Positions 14,580 to 23,419 of a stretch of DNA of 64,000 bases are shown piece after piece. Numbering within the stretch: the stretch's first letter is position 1; every line of letters starts with the position of its first letter. The position numbers and the translations under genes were made by a program. Under the pieces are notes generated by a model. That model was not told the origin of the DNA, searched no databases, and saw only the letters and a program-made list of their open reading frames with translations. The stretch lies in NCBI RefSeq assembly GCF_001183605.1, contig NZ_LFXJ01000010.1, forward strand, positions 186,001 to 250,000. Direction: 5' to 3'. Source of the stretch: Lysinibacillus xylanilyticus (GTDB lineage: Bacteria > Bacillota > Bacilli > Bacillales_A > Planococcaceae).

Positions 14580-15419
14580 ATGCTACGTACAATGATTACT
14601 GCAACAAACACAATGGGGCAATTACAAAATAAACTAGATACAATTAGTAATAACATTGCCAATAGCAGCACACTCGGCTATAAATCACAAGAAGCTACAT
14701 TTAATGAATTGCTTTATCAGCAATATAATAATGACAAGCTAGATCGAGCTGACCGACAATCACCTGTTGGCATCCGTTATGGTTCAGGTGCAATGCTTGG
14801 ACAAATTCAATCAAATCAAAAGCAAGGCTCTCTACAAACAACAAATCGTGACCTTGATTTTGCTTTTACAAAACCAAAGCAATATTTCAATATTTTAATG
14901 CCAGATGGTGAAAATGGTACAAAAACAGTGTATACTCGTCAAGGTGACTTTTATTTATCACCATTAAATAATGGAACAGTAATGGTTGTAACTGCAGATG
15001 GATATCCATTGGCAAACTCAACAGGACAAGCTATTACATTACCGGACAATGTAAAAAGTTTCGCGATCGGTGATGGAGGCGTATTAGAGGCATCATATCC
15101 AAATGGAGATGTTATTCGTACTGATGTAGCAGTGACAGAGTTCCAAAAGCCTCAGCTAATGGAGAAAGTTTCTGGCGCCTACGTTGGATTTCCGGATAAC
15201 CTAGCTCAGCTTGGATATACACAAGCTGAAGTTGTCACTGAATTACGAGGAGCAAATCGTCAGCAAATTGGCATGCAGAGCGGTTCGCTAGAAATGTCGA
15301 ATGTAAATCTTTCAAAGGAAATGACGGATTTAATTCAGACGCAGCGTTCTTATCAATTCAATGCAAGAGCTGTAACTTTAGCAGACCAAATGCTTGGGCT
15401 CATTAATGGTATTCGATAG
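14580..15419 (+). CDS. flhP: Flagellar basal-body rod / hook protein FlhP
   Basis: A 280-residue paralogue of FlhO. The N-terminal KLDTISNNIANSSTLGYKS and C-terminal VNLSKEMTDLIQTQRSYQFN segments are the two rod-forming ends. GGAGG at 14566-14570 fits ATG 14580 better than TTG 14574. It lies 24 nt after flhO and is clearly in the same operon. Confidence 0.93.
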   Translation: MLRTMITATNTMGQLQNKLDTISNNIANSSTLGYKSQEATFNELLYQQYNNDKLDRADRQSPVGIRYGSGAMLGQIQSNQKQGSLQTTNRDLDFAFTKPKQYFNILMPDGENGTKTVYTRQGDFYLSPLNNGTVMVVTADGYPLANSTGQAITLPDNVKSFAIGDGGVLEASYPNGDVIRTDVAVTEFQKPQLMEKVSGAYVGFPDNLAQLGYTQAEVVTELRGANRQQIGMQSGSLEMSNVNLSKEMTDLIQTQRSYQFNARAVTLADQMLGLINGIR

Positions 15420-15466
15420 TAAATCCATTATTACTGTTTAGTAAGTAATGAAGAGGAGTACAATCT

Positions 15467-15751
15467 ATGACAAACGATTCAAGTCGAGGTTCTATGCAAA
15501 CAAAAGAAACCGATACGCCACCAGAAGAGAAGGAACACGGCTCAAATGGAGAGCAACGAGAGGTTCGATGGGTGCAAATACGGCTGATTCCGATTTGGCT
15601 ACGCGTTGTACTTATTATCATCTTAGTTGTTGTTGCCGCAGTTTTAGGTGCAATGTTTGGCTATAGTGTAATTGGACAAGGTAGAGCCATGGACGTTTTC
15701 AAACCAGAAACATGGCAGCATATATTTGATATTATGAATGGTAAAGAATAA
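15467..15751 (+). CDS. EpuA-like small single-pass membrane protein
   Basis: A 94-residue protein: an acidic, Gln/Glu-rich cytoplasmic N-terminus, a short WVQIRLIPIWLR segment, one membrane helix at about residues 45-66, and a ~28-residue exterior tail. The layout matches the EpuA family often mislabelled as an RNA polymerase beta subunit; no polymerase motif is present. GAAGAGGAG lies just before ATG 15467. It follows flhP by 47 nt. Function is unknown. Confidence 0.72.
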   Translation: MTNDSSRGSMQTKETDTPPEEKEHGSNGEQREVRWVQIRLIPIWLRVVLIIILVVVAAVLGAMFGYSVIGQGRAMDVFKPETWQHIFDIMNGKE

Positions 15752-15787
15752 TTTTATTCTTTACCTTACTTTGTGTTTACATATAAT

Positions 15788-15913
15788 ATCTTCATTCAGT
15801 AGGTGTTGGATATTGAATGAAGATATAGCCTCCAGCGGATGTTACGGATTATAAATTGTGCGTGCACATTTCAAAATCCGGACGCAATTACGCCGAGGCA
15901 AAATTGATATAAG
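15788..15913. repeat. Palindromic intergenic element abutting fabZ
   Basis: An 11-bp inverted repeat (15788-15798 with 15814-15824) is followed by GCCTCC at 15828, an inner hairpin with arms CGGATT (15845-15850) and AATCCG (15875-15880) plus an inner TGTGC/GCACA, then GGACGCAATTACGCC and GAGGC at 15895-15899, ending AATTGATAT at 15902-15910. The GCCTC/GAGGC ends can pair. Related copies lie at 8376, 26016 and 32639. The end is 3-4 nt from the fabZ ribosome-binding site. Confidence 0.75.
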
Positions 15914-15925
15914 GGGGAAAAGAAA

Positions 15926-16363
15926 ATGTTAACAGCAGAACAAATTCAAGCAATTTTACCGCATCGTTATCCTTTTTTATTCGTTGATCGTATCGTTGAA
16001 TTAGAAGAAGGCAAGCGTGCAGTTGGTTTGAAAAATGTCTCTATAAACGAGGACTTTTTTAATGGGCATTTCCCTGGCTATCCAGTAATGCCTGGGGTTT
16101 TAATTGTAGAGGCGCTAGCACAAGTCGGTGGCGTCGCATTATTAAACGCAGATGAATTCAAAGGTCGTCTAGCTTTCTTGACGGGTATTGATAATTGTCG
16201 TTTTAAGCGCCAAGTAGTTCCGGGAGATCAACTTCGATTAGAGGTAGAGTTCGTGAAACTACGTGGAGTAATGGGCAAAGGTCATGGTGTGGCGACAGTC
16301 GATGGAGAACTAGTATGTGAAGCGGATATTCTATTTGCCATTGGACCTGCACAGCCAAAATAG
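15926..16363 (+). CDS. fabZ: 3-hydroxyacyl-ACP dehydratase FabZ
   Basis: A 145-residue hot-dog-fold enzyme that dehydrates 3-hydroxyacyl-ACP in fatty-acid elongation. The catalytic His48 lies in [12 protein letters not shown] and the catalytic Glu62 in [19 protein letters not shown] is the usual N-terminal motif. AAGGGGG precedes ATG 15926 and lies at the edge of the palindromic repeat. The gene keeps its B. subtilis position after flhP. Confidence 0.97.
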   Translation: MLTAEQIQAILPHRYPFLFVDRIVELEEGKRAVGLKNVSINEDFFNGHFPGYPVMPGVLIVEALAQVGGVALLNADEFKGRLAFLTGIDNCRFKRQVVPGDQLRLEVEFVKLRGVMGKGHGVATVDGELVCEADILFAIGPAQPK

Positions 16364-16562
16364 GTGTAATTTGCAATTATAGGCTAAAAGATTTAAAATA
16401 ATCATATCGAATAATGTCTTTACTGTTAATCTTTTAATAGTTTAGTCTATAAGTAGTGCAGTTAAAGAAATTACGATGTTTTATAAAAATGTATATGGCG
16501 TTATATGTGATTGTGAATTAATACATGTAGTTTTGCTTTTAAAACGTAGGAGGATTATATAG

Positions 16563-16946
16563 ATGTATAAGGAATTGTCTTCAGGTGTTAAAATTAGCAT
16601 TACGCGTTCGATTTCAACATCTTTTGAATCATACTTAGCAGGTATTGATTGGAAAGAGGAGCGTTTTTCTATGGAAGACTTCATTGCTAGCTGGCAAACT
16701 TATTTTAAAGAAAATGCCGCATGGATCGAAAAAATCCCAGCAAATGTTTTGATGAGTACTGAATTCCATGAAGAGATGGCGCAGAAAATCGATGAAGTAA
16801 TTGCAAAAATTTTAAATGAAGAACCCACAGCTAAACAAATTGAAACAATCGAGGCATTGCAAAAAGAGCTAGGTACAAATTATAGCTACAACTGTAAAGC
16901 AGAAGCAGCATACATTGAACAATTGTTAAAAGAAAAACAAAAATAG
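16563..16946 (+). CDS. Hypothetical 127-residue soluble protein
   Basis: GTAGGAGG is placed correctly for ATG 16563. The product is mainly helical, acidic and soluble, with no signal peptide or membrane helix; residues 75-125 are Glu/Lys-rich and could form a helical hairpin. I do not recognise the family. An imperfect long inverted repeat around AAAAGATT...AATCTTTT at 16379-16453 lies upstream. The next gene is a lipoprotein with its own ribosome-binding site. Confidence 0.65.
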   Translation: MYKELSSGVKISITRSISTSFESYLAGIDWKEERFSMEDFIASWQTYFKENAAWIEKIPANVLMSTEFHEEMAQKIDEVIAKILNEEPTAKQIETIEALQKELGTNYSYNCKAEAAYIEQLLKEKQK

Positions 16947-17054
16947 TTTGTACAAAAATCGGATAGTTCCCTCCTTTCCCGGGCAATCTATGTAGGATCA
17001 CAAATGCAACACATTGTATTTGTTGACATAGCACCGAGAAAGGAGGATTTTTCT

Positions 17055-17468
17055 ATGTGGAGAATGTCATTTTTGGCAATTATTCTTGCTGCTTTATTCC
17101 TTGGAGGTTGTAACTGGGGAAACAAGGCTGTTGAAACAAGACCAGTGGAGAATGTTAAACACGACGTTCGCCGTGGTGTTGACAAAGTGGAAGACGTTGT
17201 AGAGCCGTCTAGAAGAAATGACGTTTACAATCGTGACGTAAATGGTGTTAACCGTAACACTGTTCTTCCAGAAGCTGCAGCACCAGGTACAACTACACCA
17301 GGTACAACTACACCAAGAACTACAACACCAGGTACAACGACAGTACCAGGAACAACTACAACGCCAGGAACAAATGCTGACTTAAATGGTACAAATGGTT
17401 ATAACAACGTACCAAATGCAAACGGCGTAGTTAAAGAAAAGATCGTTGAAGAGAAAGTAACGCGATAA
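17055..17468 (+). CDS. Small lipoprotein with Pro-Gly-Thr repeats
   Basis: GAGAAAGGAGG precedes ATG 17055, the first residue of a classic lipoprotein signal (MWRMSFLAIILAALFLGGC, Cys19). The mature protein has a charged segment (residues ~25-60), then six or so PGTTT/PRTTT repeats encoded by 15-bp repeats at about 17281-17370, then an Asn-rich stretch and a VVKEKIVEEKVTR tail. It is probably anchored to the outer face of the membrane with the repeat as a wall-spanning linker (inference). The earlier in-frame start at 17004 would bury the signal peptide. Confidence 0.8.
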   Translation: MWRMSFLAIILAALFLGGCNWGNKAVETRPVENVKHDVRRGVDKVEDVVEPSRRNDVYNRDVNGVNRNTVLPEAAAPGTTTPGTTTPRTTTPGTTTVPGTTTTPGTNADLNGTNGYNNVPNANGVVKEKIVEEKVTR

Positions 17469-17472
17469 TTAT

Positions 17473-17510
17473 AAAAAAGAGTGTTTCCATCCAATGGAAC
17501 ACTCTTTTTT
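17473..17510 (+). terminator. Terminator of the lipoprotein gene
   Basis: A 17-bp stem (17473-17490 with 17494-17510, one bulged T), a short loop and seven T. The A run on the other side also makes it usable for the minus strand. Confidence 0.9.
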
Positions 17511-17548
17511 TCTTTTAGGGGGAAATATTACCGAGTGGAAGAGAAGTG

Positions 17549-18136
17549 AATACTCGCGAAAGAGAAGAAAATACTCGCGGAGGAGAAGTGAATACTCGCG
17601 AAAGCGAAGGAAATACTCGCGAAAGAGAAGTGAATACTCGCGGAAGCGAAGGAAATACTCGCGGAGGAGAAGTGAATACTCGCGGAGGAGAAGTGAATAC
17701 TCGCGGAGGAGAAGGAAATACTCGCGGAAGAGAAGTGTATACTCGCGGAAGCGAAGTGAATACTCGCGAAAGCGAAGGAAATACTCGCGGAGGAGAAGGA
17801 AATACTCGCGGAGGAGAAGGAAATACTCGCGGAGGAGAAGGAAATACTCGCGGAGGAGAAGAAAATACTCGCGGAGGAGAAGGAAATACTCGCGGAAGAG
17901 AAGTGAATACTCGCGGAAGCGAAGTGAATACTCGCGGAAGCGAAGGAAATACTCGCGGAGGAGAAGGAAATACTCGCGGAAGAGAAGTGAATACTCGCGG
18001 AGGAGAAGTGAATACTCGCGGAGGAGAAGTGAATACTCGCGAAAGAGAAGTGAATACTCGCGGAAGCGAAGTGAATACTCGGGGAAGCGAAGGAAATACT
18101 CGCGGGCAAGATGGCAATACCCGCACGAAGGTGAGA
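17549..18136. repeat. 21-bp minisatellite, 28 units without an indel
   Basis: AATACTCGCG recurs every 21 bp from 17549 to 18095, with a final decayed unit at 18116. Only three sites vary: GTG/GGA/GAA, GGA/GAA and AGA/AGC/GGA. Because 21 is a multiple of 3, long open frames appear on both strands (NTRGGE- and YSRKR-type peptides on +, RVFTSLP-type on -), but none has a ribosome-binding site and the plus frames run into the end of the NERD gene. I treat it as non-coding repeat DNA between two convergent genes. Confidence 0.88.
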
Positions 18137-18152
18137 AACCTGCTAAATATTC

Positions 18153-19133
18153 TCAGGAAGGGCGGAAAAATGGCTTCATATATTCCACTAAATTTTCGGG
18201 TAATCGGTAAACACGATTTTTATAAGAACCTGTATAGGGAAATTGAAATTTTCTAAGTAAACGATTTGCAGCATCAATGGAATGAATACCGAAAAACTCA
18301 CGCAGCTGTTTATTGGTGATTGTTGGTCTAACTAAGTACTGATAATCTTGTAAGGCTTCAGCGAAAATTTCTTCGCTTGCATATTGACAGTATAAACATC
18401 TCCATATTCCGCGAGCATAATGCATTTGAGATTTGTATTTGCATTTCGGACAAAGCACGCCTTGGCGAAATCGTGATGAATCAATAGCAGCCGGAATTTT
18501 CGATGGCTGATGTCTACTAAGAAGTAGTTGAGCAATTTGAGTTAGCTGTTCATCGCTTAAAATGGCATGTGTATATTTATTAAAAAGGGAATGAAGATGT
18601 TTTTGAAGTCCTGAAACATGGAAAATCGGGATTGTATTTGGATGACTTGCAATGATAGCAGAAGAGTTAGCAATGATAACCGCACCCTCAATGGGGAGAG
18701 AATAGTTTTGGAAAATAACTTTAAGAAATTGCATATGTCGTTGGGTCTGAGTAATTGCATTGGGGAATCCTTCAACAGTTCCATCCGACTTCGTTCGAAT
18801 ACATTGATGAGTAATATCGTCAAAATCGAGACGGCCGTTAATATTTTTTATTTCAACAACTAGCATAAAATTACTGCAAATGAAAAGCGTATCGAGTTGA
18901 TGCGAATGCTGAGCAGAATTCATCAGAATTAAATTATGTAACACTAAAAAAGTATAGGGACATACTAATTCAAGCCATTCACGGTCAACTCTTCTTTCAC
19001 CAACAAAGCCAGCATCGAATCTTCGGAATTGCTCATTATAATAGCTAAAATCAGGATCCTCTTCGAACAAACGCCTCTTTAAAGCCTCAAGCCATATTAA
19101 TTTTACAGGCTTTTCTCTAATAGCAATTTTCAA
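18153..19133 (-). CDS. NERD-domain protein with a C-terminal zinc ribbon
   Basis: A 326-residue protein. The N-terminal half is a NERD (nuclease-related) domain with FVGERRV (about residue 43), HQLDTLFI (about 78) and VVEIKN (about 92), which match the restriction-endonuclease-like core G-E...D...E-x-K. A CPKC...CLYC zinc ribbon follows at about residues 228-250, then an unassigned C-terminal domain. Start is TTG 19133 with GGAGGT 8 nt upstream. Its 3' end touches the minisatellite. A nucleic-acid role is inferred from the folds only. Confidence 0.85.
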   Translation of the reverse strand: MKIAIREKPVKLIWLEALKRRLFEEDPDFSYYNEQFRRFDAGFVGERRVDREWLELVCPYTFLVLHNLILMNSAQHSHQLDTLFICSNFMLVVEIKNINGRLDFDDITHQCIRTKSDGTVEGFPNAITQTQRHMQFLKVIFQNYSLPIEGAVIIANSSAIIASHPNTIPIFHVSGLQKHLHSLFNKYTHAILSDEQLTQIAQLLLSRHQPSKIPAAIDSSRFRQGVLCPKCKYKSQMHYARGIWRCLYCQYASEEIFAEALQDYQYLVRPTITNKQLREFFGIHSIDAANRLLRKFQFPYTGSYKNRVYRLPENLVEYMKPFFRPS

Positions 19134-19193
19134 GTGTAGTTACCTCCTATAATTTTTACATCGTATTTTACCTTAAAATCTCTACCTGTCCAA

Positions 19194-19227
19194 TAAAAAA
19201 ATAACGATGCAAATTTTTGCATCGTTA
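19194..19227 (-). terminator. Terminator between ywpF and the NERD gene
   Basis: A 12-bp perfect inverted repeat (19202-19213 with 19216-19227), with T residues at its minus-strand end (19194-19201). Confidence 0.85.
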
Positions 19228-19235
19228 AATCAAGT

Positions 19236-19661
19236 TCAATCATTTTTGAGTTTTGGTCGTTCTTTCATATCGTGTGAGAAGCGGTCCAATAACTTATCTA
19301 AAGTAACGCCCTCAGCTAGTAACTCGGCTAGTAATTGCTCGGCATATTTCGAGCGTTTTGTCTTTAGCGTTCCTTTTAAAAGGACAGAGATGTGCTCGCC
19401 AATTTCTTGAACTGTATGTACGACAACCTTAAAAGGAGCAGGCTCATTATCTGGAAATGAAATAACTGCACGTACATTAAAGACAGTAGCATTCGCTAAT
19501 AGTTCATCAAAAGTTGAACGATATTGCCGGTCCATAAACAGTTCGAGAATCCAAGATTGATGGCTGTTTTCCTGGTTAATAATAATACCATCGACTAAAG
19601 GGAAAGGTTGTATGCCGTCTTTTGTGACAAGGTCAAAGGAAAGCATCTTAAATGTTTTCAT
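19236..19661 (-). CDS. ywpF: YwpF-like protein
   Basis: A 141-residue soluble protein starting MKTFKMLSFDLV, in the place B. subtilis ywpF occupies (between fabZ and ssbB). TAGGAGGA fits the ATG at 19661; the frame upstream to 19688 is not family-like. The molecular function of YwpF is not established. Identification rests on synteny, length and N-terminal resemblance. Confidence 0.75.
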   Translation of the reverse strand: MKTFKMLSFDLVTKDGIQPFPLVDGIIINQENSHQSWILELFMDRQYRSTFDELLANATVFNVRAVISFPDNEPAPFKVVVHTVQEIGEHISVLLKGTLKTKRSKYAEQLLAELLAEGVTLDKLLDRFSHDMKERPKLKND

Positions 19662-19971
19662 TATGTAATATCCTCCTAAGTCGGTCATCCTTTTTAGTAT
19701 AACATATTCAATTAGCCCTGGTTACGATAGGGGCAATGCTGTGTTTTTGCACAATTTGCAAAAACAGCGAAATTGTATATTTCAACAATTAGCATTTGCT
19801 ATTACAGCGAAAAGCATTCAGCCCGAAAAATCTTTTAAAAAATGAAAAGTAAAAGCCTTAATATACCTAATTTATGATTAAAAATTAAGGGAAATGATAA
19901 AAATCGACTTTTGCCAATGCTGGATTAATTTTTGTAAGATGAGAGCAATCGAAAGCAAAGGAGGTGAATCA
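19662..19971. other. Divergent intergenic region ywpF / ssbB
   Basis: About 310 nt that must hold promoters for both directions. The stretch 19740-19790 contains two inverted TTGCAAAAACAGCG-like pieces. No promoter is clear enough to assign. Confidence 0.4.
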
Positions 19972-20394
19972 ATGAACCAAATCGGACTGGTCGGAAGGTT
20001 AACAAAGGATCCAGTGTTACGACACTTATCTGGAAATCGCGTGCAAGCACATTTTACTCTAGCCATTAATCGCAATTACAAAAACAGTCGTGGGGAAGTG
20101 GATGCTGACTTTATTCTTTGTACAGTTTGGGGAAGGCTTGCAGAGCATATCGTCAAATATTGCGGAAAAGGCTCATTAATTGGAGTGAATGGTCGAATTC
20201 AATCAAGATCATTTTTAAATGAAGAAAGCGCAAAGGTTTTTATAACAGAAGTAGTCGTAGAAGATGTCCGATTTTATCGGCTTAAGCCAAGGGATAGCGA
20301 CGGGGCAGTTGTGCCTCCAAAGCCACCAGATGAGCAGGAAGGCTTAAAGGATTTTGTGCTACCTGAGGCAGCAGTACAATTGCCGGTAATATAG
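19972..20394 (+). CDS. ssbB: Single-stranded DNA-binding protein SsbB
   Basis: A 140-residue protein with an N-terminal OB fold (MNQIGLVGRLTKDPVLRHL, then FTLAINRNYKNSRGE and FILCTVWGRLAEH). The tail ends LPVI and lacks the acidic DDDIPF-type tip of the essential SsbA, as expected for the competence-linked SsbB. A strong AAAGGAGGTG serves ATG 19972; the frame upstream to 19894 is not homologous. Position beside ywpF matches B. subtilis ssbB (ywpH). Confidence 0.9.
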   Translation: MNQIGLVGRLTKDPVLRHLSGNRVQAHFTLAINRNYKNSRGEVDADFILCTVWGRLAEHIVKYCGKGSLIGVNGRIQSRSFLNEESAKVFITEVVVEDVRFYRLKPRDSDGAVVPPKPPDEQEGLKDFVLPEAAVQLPVI

Positions 20395-20610
20395 CAGTTC
20401 TAATTGGTACATACGGGGCAAGAAACAAGTTGTCTGATCCGCCATTCTCCTTTTATTACTTGCGCCGTAATCAAAATTTAGAAAGGAATGATGTCTACAT
20501 TTCATAACGTAGTTCATTGCTGAAGACCGCACAGCAATGAGCATTATTAACACAACTAAATATAAATATGAAGTAAGTAGGGGAAGAAGTAACAGTAATA
20601 TCCGCTGAAA

Positions 20611-20644
20611 TAAAAGAGCGCCAAGAACGTTGTGCTCTTGGCGC
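20611..20644 (-). terminator. Terminator of ywqB-ywqA
   Basis: GCGCCAAGA (20618-20626) pairs with TCTTGGCGC (20636-20644), followed on the minus strand by TCTTTTA. The 262 nt between ssbB and ywqA otherwise show nothing clear. Confidence 0.85.
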
Positions 20645-20656
20645 ATCTACTCATTA

Positions 20657-23419
20657 TTAAAAATCGAGCTTCATTAAATCACGAAGTTCGTCATCTTCTA
20701 ACTCAGTTAACCATTGGCTTGATTGAATTAGTTCTTCTGATAATGCAGATTTTTGGGTTAGCATTTTATCGATCTTCTCTTCGATAGTACCAATTGTAAC
20801 AAACTTATGCACTTGCACAAATTGTGTTTGGCCAATTCGATATGCACGGTCAGTCGCTTGATTTTCAACGGCAGGATTCCACCAGCGATCTGCGTGTAAT
20901 ACATGATTTGCCGCTGTTAAATTTAGCCCTGTTCCACCCGCTTTTAATGAAAGGATAAATATTGGGAAATCTCCTGCCTGAAAAGTCTCTACTAAGCGGT
21001 CACGCTGCTGCTTAGGCATAGCACCTGTTAAGAACGGTGCATCAATATTATATAGTTCACTAAAACAATGCTGTAGTAATTGCCCCATTCCGATATATTG
21101 TGTGAAAATGAGGCACTGCTCGCCGTTGTCCACGATTTCTGTAGCCATTTGCACAATGCGTTCTAATTTCGTAGAACGAGTGAGCATTGATTCGGCATCC
21201 TCGAAAGGTTCTTTTAAATATAAGGCAGGATGATTACATAATTGCTTTAACTTACTGAGCATCTTTAAGACGCGTCCCTTTTTTTGAAAGCCTGTTAATT
21301 GCTCTAGCTGATCGAGCGTCTCTAATATATATCCTTCATATAGAGATGCTTGTTCAGTTGTTAATGGGCAGTACGCATGAGACTCTTGTTTATCTGGTAA
21401 GTTGAGCTGTAAGTGTGGGTCACGCTTTGTACGACGCAGTAAAAATGGTTGAATTTTTGCACGTAGCTTTTGTTTATGTGACTCAGACTCATCTCGTTCT
21501 ATCGGTAAAATAAATTCTTCATTAAAGCGACCAAAGCTACCTAAATAGCCTTTATGGATAAAGTCAAAAATAGCCCATAGCTCCGATAAACGGTTTTCCA
21601 CTGGTGTACCCGTTAAAGCAATATGATGCGTCCCTTGTAATTTACGAATAGCCCTTGATTGTAGCGTTTGCATATTTTTAATATTTTGAGCTTCATCTAG
21701 TACAACTGTTGACCATTCTACTTCCTGTAAAAACTCTGCATCCTGTGATACCGTGCCATAGGTAGATAAAATCACATGTGGTTTTTCTCTTCCTACTAGC
21801 TGTTTAAAAGCGTCCTCCTTTGCTCGATTCGCCTGATAATGCGTATGCACATTCAAGGAAGGAGCAAAACGAGCGAGTTCCTTTTGCCAGTTGCCGAGCA
21901 CGGACGTAGGACAAATAATGATGGATGGCTTTGTATCCTCAGTTGTTTCAAAAAGATGAAGCAAATAAGAAATAAGCTGAACCGTTTTACCAAGCCCCAT
22001 ATCATCGGCTAGGCATGCACCAAAGCCTTGTTCTCGCATGAAGACAAGCCATTCAAAGCCCTCATGCTGATAAGGGCGTAATTCTGCTTGCAAAGATGTA
22101 GGAACAGGTACTGTAGGCAGTCCTTTTTTCTCAGAAAGCTGCTCCATATAGGATTTAAGCGATTTTTGCAGTTCAAATGCAAAAATAGGGTCATCCCGCA
22201 TTGCATCATCGGCATCTTCTTCTTCAAGAGGTAAGGATAAATCCTCTGGTAGCTCACGGAATAGCAATTCACGAACAGTCCAGCTTTCATCTTCAGCTTG
22301 CTGCATCAATGCACGCATTTCTTGCATCCAGTTTGCATCGACTCTAAACCATTCTGTACCAATACGAATGAATTCGCGTTTCTCATCTACAAGCTTTTTA
22401 AATTGCTCAGGTGAAATGGACTGTCCATTCATAGAAAACTGCCATTTGAACGTTAAAATATCATCTAGTCCAGCAACCTTCTTTGTCGCTACATTACCAG
22501 TACTGACACGAACACGCATTTTTGACTGTTTTAAATCCTTAAGCCAAGCAGGTAATACAACGTCAAAGCCGAGTGCTTGTAATCTTGCTAAATCTTCACG
22601 TAAAAATGTTCGAACTTGTAAATCGTCAAGCATAATACGGATGAAAATATCGCTACGTACATCTTCAATAGAAAGAAGATCTACAATTTGTCCTTGTTGT
22701 TGTTCAATAACTTCAGCAGACATTTGCCATTTTGCCGGTAGAGCGTCAGCGATTTGTAGTGACTGCTTTCGCATGGCAGGCGTCCAGTAGTTTTTGGCTG
22801 TAGCCGTACTAAGTACTGTTTCTAAAAGCCAAACATCTGAATCTTCCTCAGGCTCACTTAAGCGTAGGGAGACAGTAACTGCACCTGCTTGTCGTTCTTG
22901 CTCTAGTGGCCAGCCACCACGCAAGAAAAATGGCATTAGCTTTGGTAAATCAGACAGTACAAGACCTGCTTGAGCTAGTTTTTGCTGTACTGCCATTTCT
23001 AATAAAGCTGTATCTTCACCCTCTATAGGGAATGTTAGCGCGGAAAAATCATCTGCAATAACTGCGTGTGACCAAAGCGAGGGCTCCTGCCAATACGTTT
23101 GTATAGCAGACGCTTTTTCTAGCCACACCTGACTTTCTGCGTTCGCACCTTGCCATTCAATAAAAGGATGCAGATAGCGCTGTGAAAAAATATCAAGGAG
23201 CTCAGAGGTTGAGACGTCAATCGTACGCTCTGAACGGTTGGTTAATAAACCATAGACATTCGCTTCATAGTTAAAAAATAATGAAGAAATGAGTGAGTCT
23301 GCTTCCATTGCTGCACCATCAGCAGTAAATCCCTGTAACGTAAAATATCCTTCCTGTGCTGCATGAATACGAAGCTGTAGTTTTTTTGAAAACGGGGAAG
23401 GAGCATTTATAGTCATCAT
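20657..23419 (-). CDS. ywqA: SNF2-family DNA helicase (YwqA-like)
   Basis: A 920-residue ATPase. The N-terminal ~440 residues form the bacterial SNF2-associated region. The helicase core follows: motif I DDMGLGKTVQLISYLL, motif II VVLDEAQNIKN, motif III ALTGTPVENRLSELW, and in the second lobe SLKAGGTGLNLTAANHV with QATDRAYRIGQT (motif VI). These enzymes translocate on duplex DNA and remodel protein-DNA complexes. The ATG overlaps the ywqB stop by 4 nt, so the two are translationally coupled. Confidence 0.93.
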   Translation of the reverse strand: MMTINAPSPFSKKLQLRIHAAQEGYFTLQGFTADGAAMEADSLISSLFFNYEANVYGLLTNRSERTIDVSTSELLDIFSQRYLHPFIEWQGANAESQVWLEKASAIQTYWQEPSLWSHAVIADDFSALTFPIEGEDTALLEMAVQQKLAQAGLVLSDLPKLMPFFLRGGWPLEQERQAGAVTVSLRLSEPEEDSDVWLLETVLSTATAKNYWTPAMRKQSLQIADALPAKWQMSAEVIEQQQGQIVDLLSIEDVRSDIFIRIMLDDLQVRTFLREDLARLQALGFDVVLPAWLKDLKQSKMRVRVSTGNVATKKVAGLDDILTFKWQFSMNGQSISPEQFKKLVDEKREFIRIGTEWFRVDANWMQEMRALMQQAEDESWTVRELLFRELPEDLSLPLEEEDADDAMRDDPIFAFELQKSLKSYMEQLSEKKGLPTVPVPTSLQAELRPYQHEGFEWLVFMREQGFGACLADDMGLGKTVQLISYLLHLFETTEDTKPSIIICPTSVLGNWQKELARFAPSLNVHTHYQANRAKEDAFKQLVGREKPHVILSTYGTVSQDAEFLQEVEWSTVVLDEAQNIKNMQTLQSRAIRKLQGTHHIALTGTPVENRLSELWAIFDFIHKGYLGSFGRFNEEFILPIERDESESHKQKLRAKIQPFLLRRTKRDPHLQLNLPDKQESHAYCPLTTEQASLYEGYILETLDQLEQLTGFQKKGRVLKMLSKLKQLCNHPALYLKEPFEDAESMLTRSTKLERIVQMATEIVDNGEQCLIFTQYIGMGQLLQHCFSELYNIDAPFLTGAMPKQQRDRLVETFQAGDFPIFILSLKAGGTGLNLTAANHVLHADRWWNPAVENQATDRAYRIGQTQFVQVHKFVTIGTIEEKIDKMLTQKSALSEELIQSSQWLTELEDDELRDLMKLDF

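Noticed and set aside
17515-18126. Minus-strand frames RVFTSLP / SASIHFSS
   Set aside because: Same period artefact on the opposite strand; no start signal and no unique sequence beyond the repeat.
17494-18256. Long plus-strand frames through the 21-bp array (YSRKR- and NTRGGE-type proteins)
   Set aside because: They exist because 21 is divisible by 3, have no ribosome-binding site, are open in several frames and both strands, and run into the 3' end of the NERD gene.
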